From assembly GCF_013184805.1 (NCBI RefSeq), contig NZ_JAATNG010000001.1, positions 1,054,001-1,118,000 of the forward strand: 64,000 nucleotides of DNA, read 5' to 3'. How positions within the stretch are numbered: position 1 is the stretch's first letter; every line of letters starts with the position of its first letter. Source of the stretch: Pseudoruegeria sp. HB172150. Lineage in GTDB: Bacteria > Pseudomonadota > Alphaproteobacteria > Rhodobacterales > Rhodobacteraceae. The notes under the pieces are model-generated. The model searched no databases. It was not told the DNA's origin and worked only from the letters and a program-made list of their open reading frames with translations. Of the stretch, positions 59,040 to 64,000 are shown in pieces. Both the position numbers and the translations under genes were made by a program.

Positions 59040-60063
59040 GTCCGTCTCCCGCCTGCGCGTGACGATCGCCGCCGATCCGCCGCCGCGCCTTGATAAGGCA
59101 CTGGCGCGCGACGTGCCAGAGGCGGCGGCGCTCAGCCGCTCGCGGCTGGCCCGGCTGATCGCCGAGGGCGCGGTTCTGAAGGATGGCGATCCCGTCACCG
59201 ATGCCAAGGCGAAACCGGCCGAGGGCGAGACCTACGAACTGGTCATCGAGGAAGCCGCCGAGACGGACATGGTGGCCGAAACGATCCCGCTGAACGTCGT
59301 CTACGAGGATGCCGAACTCATCGTCATCGACAAGCCCGTCGGCATGGTCGTCCACCCCGCGCCGGGCAGCCCCGGCGGCACGCTGGTCAACGCGCTTCTG
59401 GCCCATTGCGGCGACAGCCTGTCGGGCGTCGGTGGCGTGGCGCGGCCCGGCATCGTCCACCGCATCGACAAGGACACCAGCGGCCTGCTTGTCGCCGCCA
59501 AGACCGACCAGGCCCACCATGCCCTCGCCGCCCAGTTCGAGGCGCACACGGTCGAGCGGCATTACCTCGCCGTGGTCCACGGCGCGCCCGATGCCGCCGA
59601 CCCGCGCCTGCGCGGGGTCAGGGGCGTGTCCTTCGAGGATGGCAATATCCTCAAGATCACCACCCAGCTCGCCCGCCACCGCACCGACCGGCAGCGGCAG
59701 GCGGTGACCTTTCACGGCGGCAAGCACGCCGTCACCCGCGCCCGCGTGGTGGAAACCTTCGGTCAGCCTGTCGCGGCCTCCCTCGTCGACTGCTGGCTGG
59801 AAACCGGCCGCACCCACCAGATCCGCGTTCACATGGCCCATGCCGGCCACGGCCTGATCGGCGACCCGGTCTACGGCGGAAAGCGCAGGCTGTCTGCCCG
59901 CGCTCTCCCTCCCGGCGGCGCCGAGGCGGCCGCCGCCTTCCCGCGTCAGGCGCTTCACGCCGCCACGCTCGGCTTCGAGCATCCCGTGAGTGGTGACATG
60001 ATGTGCTTCGAAGCGCCCCTGCCGGAAGATATGCAGTCCCTGCTGGCCGCCCTGCGCGGCTAG
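59038..60063 (+). CDS. rluD: Pseudouridine synthase, RluD family
   Basis: The 341-residue protein has an N-terminal S4 RNA-binding domain (about 14-75) and a catalytic domain with YEDAELIVIDKPVGMVVHP and HRIDKDTSGLL, whose Asp144 is the nucleophile that modifies uridines in 23S rRNA helix 69. The conserved RTHQIRVHMAHAGHGLIGD follows. The ATG overlaps the DUF6476-like start on the opposite strand; GGAG 8 bp upstream is its ribosome-binding site. rluD next to rpoH is a known alphaproteobacterial arrangement. Confidence 0.92.
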   Translation: MSVSRLRVTIAADPPPRLDKALARDVPEAAALSRSRLARLIAEGAVLKDGDPVTDAKAKPAEGETYELVIEEAAETDMVAETIPLNVVYEDAELIVIDKPVGMVVHPAPGSPGGTLVNALLAHCGDSLSGVGGVARPGIVHRIDKDTSGLLVAAKTDQAHHALAAQFEAHTVERHYLAVVHGAPDAADPRLRGVRGVSFEDGNILKITTQLARHRTDRQRQAVTFHGGKHAVTRARVVETFGQPVAASLVDCWLETGRTHQIRVHMAHAGHGLIGDPVYGGKRRLSARALPPGGAEAAAAFPRQALHAATLGFEHPVSGDMMCFEAPLPEDMQSLLAALRG

Positions 60064-60761
60064 GCGGCCACCGCTGCCCGCGTCCGGCCAAAGCCGGTCC
60101 ACAGCAGCCAGCCGCAGAACCAGATTTCCGCCGCCATCGGCAGGACATAGGCGGGCTGCATCAGCGCCAGCATCTCCGGCGCCAGAAACCGCGTGAAGCT
60201 GCCCGTCAGGTAGACGACGCCCGCCAGCCCTACCAGCACACCCAGCCCGCGCGGCGCGAACCCGCTCCGCCGGATCAGCGTGGCCATCAGCAGGCAGTTC
60301 ACCCCGAAGAAGATAAGCCCGAGGTCATAGCCCGCCGCCTGCGTCTCCACGAGCCACAGCACCGCCGTGTCCGACCCACCGCCAAGGGCCATCTGCAGCG
60401 CGCCCGTGTGGAACAGCAGGTTCATCGCCAGCACCGCCGCCTGCACCAGCCGGAACACCATCGCCGCCAGCGCCAGCCCCGGCTGCACGGAACGGAACAG
60501 CAGGAACAGCGCAACCGCCAGCCCCACATCCGCCAGGGCCATCGCGGCGTCCAGCGCAAACCCGGCCCGGAACAGCCCGGCAGAGGCGCGGATGTTTCCG
60601 GCCGTCGCCGCGGCATCGCCGGGAACAATCAGCGGCTGACGGATCGCGAACTCGGCGCTCAGCCCGGCCGCGATGACCACCAGATAAAGCGTGCCCGCAA
60701 GGGCTGCGCAGATGCGATAGTCCATGTGCGATGCTGCAGAGTCAGGGGAAATACGGTGCAT
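60060..60761 (-). CDS. DUF4386-like integral membrane protein
   Basis: The 233-residue protein from MHRISPDSAASHMDYRI has about six transmembrane helices, with family motifs RAGFALDAAMALADVGLAV and FFGVNCLLMATLIRRSGF. The gene end overlaps rluD's stop by 4 bp on the opposite strand (convergent). The frame extends upstream without domain content; the chosen ATG has a GGAGGCCACC sequence just upstream. Function unknown. Confidence 0.75.
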   Translation of the reverse strand: MHRISPDSAASHMDYRICAALAGTLYLVVIAAGLSAEFAIRQPLIVPGDAAATAGNIRASAGLFRAGFALDAAMALADVGLAVALFLLFRSVQPGLALAAMVFRLVQAAVLAMNLLFHTGALQMALGGGSDTAVLWLVETQAAGYDLGLIFFGVNCLLMATLIRRSGFAPRGLGVLVGLAGVVYLTGSFTRFLAPEMLALMQPAYVLPMAAEIWFCGWLLWTGFGRTRAAVAA

Positions 60762-61078
60762 GGTGGCCTCCTTCCGGTGTCGGGTGAGGCGCAACATACT
60801 TATGTCGAAGTGTATGGGAATTGCCGAAATGCCGATATTAATCATGCAAAAACGCATATATAGCGAATCCGGCAGCAACGGTCTGCGCGCCAAAACGTAA
60901 CGATTTCTTAAGAAAATCCTCGGAAATACCCTTTTCCCGGCCAGATCCCGCCCCTGACCGCAACGATCACCCGTTCCCGGTCACCCGGCGACACGTCGGC
61001 GTGAGATTTGATGACATGACTGGCGACGCGACGGAAAACGGACCATGCTGCGTATCGACCTGAGAGGTGTGCGACATC

Positions 61079-61106
61079 TTGAATGGCCCGGTCGCATTCC
61101 TAAATA
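61079..61106 (+). promoter_or_regulatory. Probable rpoH promoter
   Basis: TTGAAT (61079-61084) and TAAATA (61101-61106) are separated by 16 bp and lie 43 bp upstream of rpoH. With the preceding C, CTTGAA also fits a heat-shock sigma type -35. The rest of the 387-bp gap 60,762-61,148 between the DUF4386-like gene and rpoH holds no gene that I can support. Confidence 0.5.
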
Positions 61107-61148
61107 GAATGTTAAAGCCCGAAACATCGGGCGGTGAGAGGGATATCT

Positions 61149-62048
61149 ATGAGCAATTACACGACGCTTCCCGCCCCGTCTCCTGAACAGGGGCTGAACC
61201 GGTACCTGCAGGAAATCCGCAAGTTTCCGATGCTGGAGCCGGAAGAGGAATACATGCTCGCCAAGGCATGGGTGGAGCGCGAGGATACCGGCGCGGCCCA
61301 CAAGCTGGTCACGTCGCACCTGCGTCTCGCGGCCAAGATCGCCATGGGCTATCGCGGCTACGGACTGCCGCAGGCCGAGGTGATTTCCGAGGCGAACGTG
61401 GGTCTCATGCAGGCCGTGAAGCGGTTCGACCCCGAAAAAGGCTTCCGCCTCGCGACCTACGCCATGTGGTGGATCCGCGCCTCGATCCAGGAATACATCC
61501 TGCGGTCCTGGTCGCTTGTGAAGCTCGGCACGACCTCGGCGCAGAAGAAGCTGTTCTTCAACCTGCGCAAGGCCAAGGCCCGCATCGGCGCGCTGGAAGA
61601 GGGCGACCTGCACCCCGACAAGGTGGCCAAGATCGCGACCGATCTCGGCGTGACCGAGGACGAGGTCATCTCGATGAACCGGCGCCTGTCCGGCGGCGAC
61701 GCCTCGCTGAACGCGATGGTCGGCTCCGACAGCGACAGCGCCACCGAGTGGATGGACTGGCTGGAAGACGAAGACGCCGACCAGGCCGGCGCCTATGCCG
61801 AGAAGGACGAGCTTGAGGTCCGCCGCGAGCTGCTGGCCGAGGCGCTGTCCGTGCTGAACGAGCGCGAGCAGGACATCCTGACCCAGCGCCGCCTGCAGGA
61901 CCAGCCGGTGACGCTCGAGGAACTGTCCGGCGTCTACAACGTCAGCCGCGAGCGTATCCGCCAGATCGAGGTCCGCGCCTTCGAGAAGCTGCAGAAACGC
62001 ATGCAGGAACTGGCGAAGGAAAAAGGCGTCGTCGCCGAGCCTGCGTAA
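61149..62048 (+). CDS. rpoH: RNA polymerase heat-shock sigma factor RpoH
   Basis: The 299-residue sigma-32-type factor from MSNYTTLPAP contains region 2 (VKRFDPEKGFRLATYAMWWI), the RpoH box (AQKKLFFNLRKAKARIG) and region 4 (VYNVSRERIRQIEVRAFEKL). It directs transcription of chaperone and protease genes. GAGAGGGATATCT precedes the chosen ATG. A single-gene unit with its own promoter and terminator. It looks like the RpoHI branch of the Rhodobacteraceae pair. Confidence 0.93.
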   Translation: MSNYTTLPAPSPEQGLNRYLQEIRKFPMLEPEEEYMLAKAWVEREDTGAAHKLVTSHLRLAAKIAMGYRGYGLPQAEVISEANVGLMQAVKRFDPEKGFRLATYAMWWIRASIQEYILRSWSLVKLGTTSAQKKLFFNLRKAKARIGALEEGDLHPDKVAKIATDLGVTEDEVISMNRRLSGGDASLNAMVGSDSDSATEWMDWLEDEDADQAGAYAEKDELEVRRELLAEALSVLNEREQDILTQRRLQDQPVTLEELSGVYNVSRERIRQIEVRAFEKLQKRMQELAKEKGVVAEPA

Positions 62049-62072
62049 CGACGCGATGAAGTGAGATCGAAA

Positions 62073-62103
62073 GCCGTCCGGACGAAAGTCCGGGCGGCTT
62101 TTT
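62073..62103 (+). terminator. Rho-independent terminator of rpoH
   Basis: An 11-bp stem (GCCGTCCGGAC/GTCCGGGCGGC, one G-T pair) with GAAA loop is followed by TTTTTC, 24 bp after the rpoH stop. Confidence 0.9.
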
Positions 62104-62265
62104 CATGCCGGTAGGGCATGACTCGCGAAGGGCAGGGCGCAGCCCCGCGCCGGAGTGCTGCCCTGGACGCTTCAGGGCATCAGGCCAACAGACAGTCCCA
62201 CCGCCGCTTTCCACCCGTCCCGTTTTCCGCCACTACTCCCCGGGGCGACCCGAACGGAGCACGAT

Positions 62266-62904
62266 GTGACCGACGACATCCGGCAGGCGGCACGAACCCT
62301 CTGGACCTTCCACAGCGTCTCCGACCCTGTCGAACACGCCGACGTCATCGTCGGCCTCGGCTCCTACGACCTGCGCGTCGCCGACCGCTGCGCCCGGCTT
62401 TACAACGAAGGCTACGCCCCCCGGCTCCTCTTCACCGGCGCCACCGGCAACTGGACACGGAACCTGTTCCCGGCCACGGAGGCGGAAGCCTTCGCAGACC
62501 GCGCCACCGCCGCAGGCGTGCCGCCGGAAGCCATCGCCATCGAAACCGCCGCCACAAATATCGGAGAGAACGTGACCTTCTCCGCCCGCCTCCTGCCGGA
62601 TATCCGCACGGCCATCTTCGTGACCAAGCCGCAGACGCAGCTTCGCTGCCGTGCAACGCTGGCGGCGCAGTGGCCCGAAATAAGGGCGATGGTCACCGCG
62701 CCGCTAACCGCCTTCGAGGATCAGCCCACCGCCCATCACGGCTTCCGCGCGCTCGTCTGCGAGATGGTGGGCGATGTCGAACGTATGCGGACCTACCCGG
62801 CCCCCGGCTATCAGGCCGAAGTGGCGATCCCCCACCATGTGCTGGCGGCATTCGACCTCCTGAAAACCAAAGGCTTCACCGATCACCTGCCGCGCGCCAA
62901 CTGA
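62266..62904 (+). CDS. YdcF-family (DUF218) protein
   Basis: The 212-residue protein has DVIVGLGSYDLRVADRCARL, LLFTGATGNWTRNLF, and EAFADRATAAGVPPEAIAIE with the DUF218 pattern TNIGENVTFS. The start is GTG at 62266, with GGAGC 7 bp upstream, because the family domain begins there. YdcF-like proteins bind S-adenosylmethionine and may modify nucleotides or envelope compounds; the exact role is unknown. The 162 bp between the rpoH terminator and this gene hold nothing obvious. Confidence 0.8.
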   Translation: MTDDIRQAARTLWTFHSVSDPVEHADVIVGLGSYDLRVADRCARLYNEGYAPRLLFTGATGNWTRNLFPATEAEAFADRATAAGVPPEAIAIETAATNIGENVTFSARLLPDIRTAIFVTKPQTQLRCRATLAAQWPEIRAMVTAPLTAFEDQPTAHHGFRALVCEMVGDVERMRTYPAPGYQAEVAIPHHVLAAFDLLKTKGFTDHLPRAN

Positions 62905-62919
62905 CCCGAACCACCGGCG

Positions 62920-64000
62920 TCACCGCTCCCCCAGCAGCCTGCGCACCTCGTCCGTGATCTCCGCGATCAGCGCGCCGCTGCTGCCGATCTCGTCGAGGAT
63001 CTCCCGCGCCCGGGCCGCCTGAGCCTCCTGCGCCTCCGCCGTCGACAGCCGCAGGAGCGCGCTGGTCAGCTCCCCGCCATCCAGCACCGCCATCGCGCCG
63101 CCGGTCCGGTCCAGCGCGGCATATGGGCCCTCGAAATTCGACACGTCCGGCCCGTGGACAATGGCGGACCCGGCGGCGGCGGGCTCGAACGGGGTATGAC
63201 CGCCGCGCGCGACAAAGGAACCGCCGACGAACGTGACGCCGGCCAGCGAATACCACAGCGGCATCTCCCCCAGCGTGTCAGCCAGGTAGACCGCTGTCGT
63301 CTCGTCCGGTTCCTCCCCCACAGAGCGGCGCGCAAAACGCAACTCCATCTGGCGCAGCATCTGCGCCAGCTCCGCCCCGCGCTTCGGGTGGCGCGGCGCA
63401 AGGATCAGCCGCAGCCCGGGGCGCGAGCGCAGGACGGCGAGGAACGCGGCCAGCACGATATCCTCCTCACCCTCGTGGGTGGAGGCGGCCAGTACGGTAT
63501 CGGTCCGGCGGTACACAGCGCCATAGCGCAACAGCAGGCCCGGATCCGGGTCGGCCAGTTCCACCGCCGATTTCAGCGTGCCGATCGCGCCCAGCCGGTC
63601 CTCCGGCAATCCCAGCGCCGCGAAGTGCCGTCCCGAGGCCGCATCCTGCGGCCAGAGCCGCCGGAACCCGCCCAAAAGCCGCGCCGCCAGCGCCGGGAAC
63701 CGGCTCCAGCGCCGATGGCTCCGTGCCGACATCCGCGCGCCGACGCAGATCACCGGCGCCGTTTCGGTGACGATCCGGTTCGGCCACAGCTCGTTTTCCA
63801 TCACGATCAGCAGGCTAGGGGCCCATGCGCGCCGGAACCGCGACAGCGCCCACCGCAGATCCAGCGGCGCAAGCCGAGCCTCGACACGTGGCAGGCCCCA
63901 GCCGCGCACAAGGTCGCGCCCCGTCACCGTGTTCGCGGTCACCACCATCTGCATGTCCGGCAGCGCCTCCATCAGCGCCAGCACCAGCGGCCGGGCCGAG
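62920..64000 (-). CDS. waaA: 3-deoxy-D-manno-octulosonic acid (Kdo) transferase, 3' part
   Basis: The frame is open to the window edge, so the N-terminal ~60 residues are missing. Visible are VMENELWPNRIVTE (acceptor-side region of GT-B Kdo transferases), APRHPKRGAELAQ, VYLADTLGEMPLWYSLAGV and FVGGSFVARGGHTPFEPAA, the nucleotide-binding domain signature of WaaA. It adds Kdo from CMP-Kdo to lipid A precursor at the inner membrane, implying a lipopolysaccharide-bearing Gram-negative host. Confidence 0.93.
   Translation of the reverse strand, partial: SARPLVLALMEALPDMQMVVTANTVTGRDLVRGWGLPRVEARLAPLDLRWALSRFRRAWAPSLLIVMENELWPNRIVTETAPVICVGARMSARSHRRWSRFPALAARLLGGFRRLWPQDAASGRHFAALGLPEDRLGAIGTLKSAVELADPDPGLLLRYGAVYRRTDTVLAASTHEGEEDIVLAAFLAVLRSRPGLRLILAPRHPKRGAELAQMLRQMELRFARRSVGEEPDETTAVYLADTLGEMPLWYSLAGVTFVGGSFVARGGHTPFEPAAAGSAIVHGPDVSNFEGPYAALDRTGGAMAVLDGGELTSALLRLSTAEAQEAQAARAREILDEIGSSGALIAEITDEVRRLLGER

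Noticed and set aside
1-64000. CRISPR arrays, rRNA genes and insertion sequences
   Set aside because: No regularly spaced repeats, rRNA segments or transposase genes were seen on either strand.

Overview
This is a GC-rich window, almost certainly from an alphaproteobacterium of the Rhodobacteraceae (roseobacter-type). The evidence is the rluD-rpoH neighbourhood, the ABC and TRAP importers, a GlpX-type fructose bisphosphatase, a GTA-type head-spike-base protein in the inserted element, and the codon usage. The assignment is inferred from gene content; no rRNA is present.

Region 1 (1-23.4 kb) is a large amino-sugar catabolic locus. A GlcNAc-6-P deacetylase (nagA), a ROK kinase, an M81/MlrC metallohydrolase and an SDR form one operon. 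Divergent from it is a Gfo/Idh dehydrogenase followed by a complete sugar ABC importer. Further on are a MetE-core protein, an S33 hydrolase, a D-threonine-aldolase/D-serine-dehydratase-like enzyme with an NTF2-like partner, an RpiR/SIS regulator, a GH20 beta-hexosaminidase, a second MlrC, an MFS transporter, a CutC-like protein, nagB and ridA. Three control regions in this locus each carry two GAAA-N5-TTTC palindromes (one has N4) whose centres lie about 73 bp apart. They are likely the operators of the RpiR protein and would tie the locus into one regulon.

Region 2 (23.6-37.5 kb) encodes the lower leucine/isovalerate pathway: methylglutaconyl-CoA hydratase, HMG-CoA lyase and both methylcrotonyl-CoA carboxylase subunits. 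With it are a CaiB CoA-transferase, a thioesterase and an IclR regulator. Divergent from these are an acyl-CoA ligase, a double-hotdog dehydratase and a DctPQM TRAP importer. No isovaleryl-CoA dehydrogenase is present, which fits uptake of an already oxidised C5 branched acid.

Region 3 (37,615-47,781) is a 10.15 kb integrated element in the 3' end of a tRNA-Glu(TTC) gene, bounded by a 16-bp direct repeat. It has a tyrosine integrase, an XRE/MerR-type control region and a complete HK97-type head module: TerL, HNH, major capsid, protease, portal, connector, adaptor and a head-spike-base-like protein. It has no recognisable tail, lysis or replication gene. This is the layout of a capsid-forming phage satellite. 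A hairpin-rich, gene-free stretch lies just before the terminase.

Region 4 (47.9-64 kb) is ordinary chromosome: a small P-loop kinase, recJ, an enolase-superfamily epimerase, two GFA-family proteins, glpX, a lysophospholipase-like hydrolase, a GlxA-type regulator, homoserine dehydrogenase, a lipoprotein, a TetR regulator, a DUF6476-like membrane protein head-to-head with rluD, a DUF4386-like membrane protein, rpoH, a YdcF-like protein and the 3' part of the Kdo transferase gene waaA.
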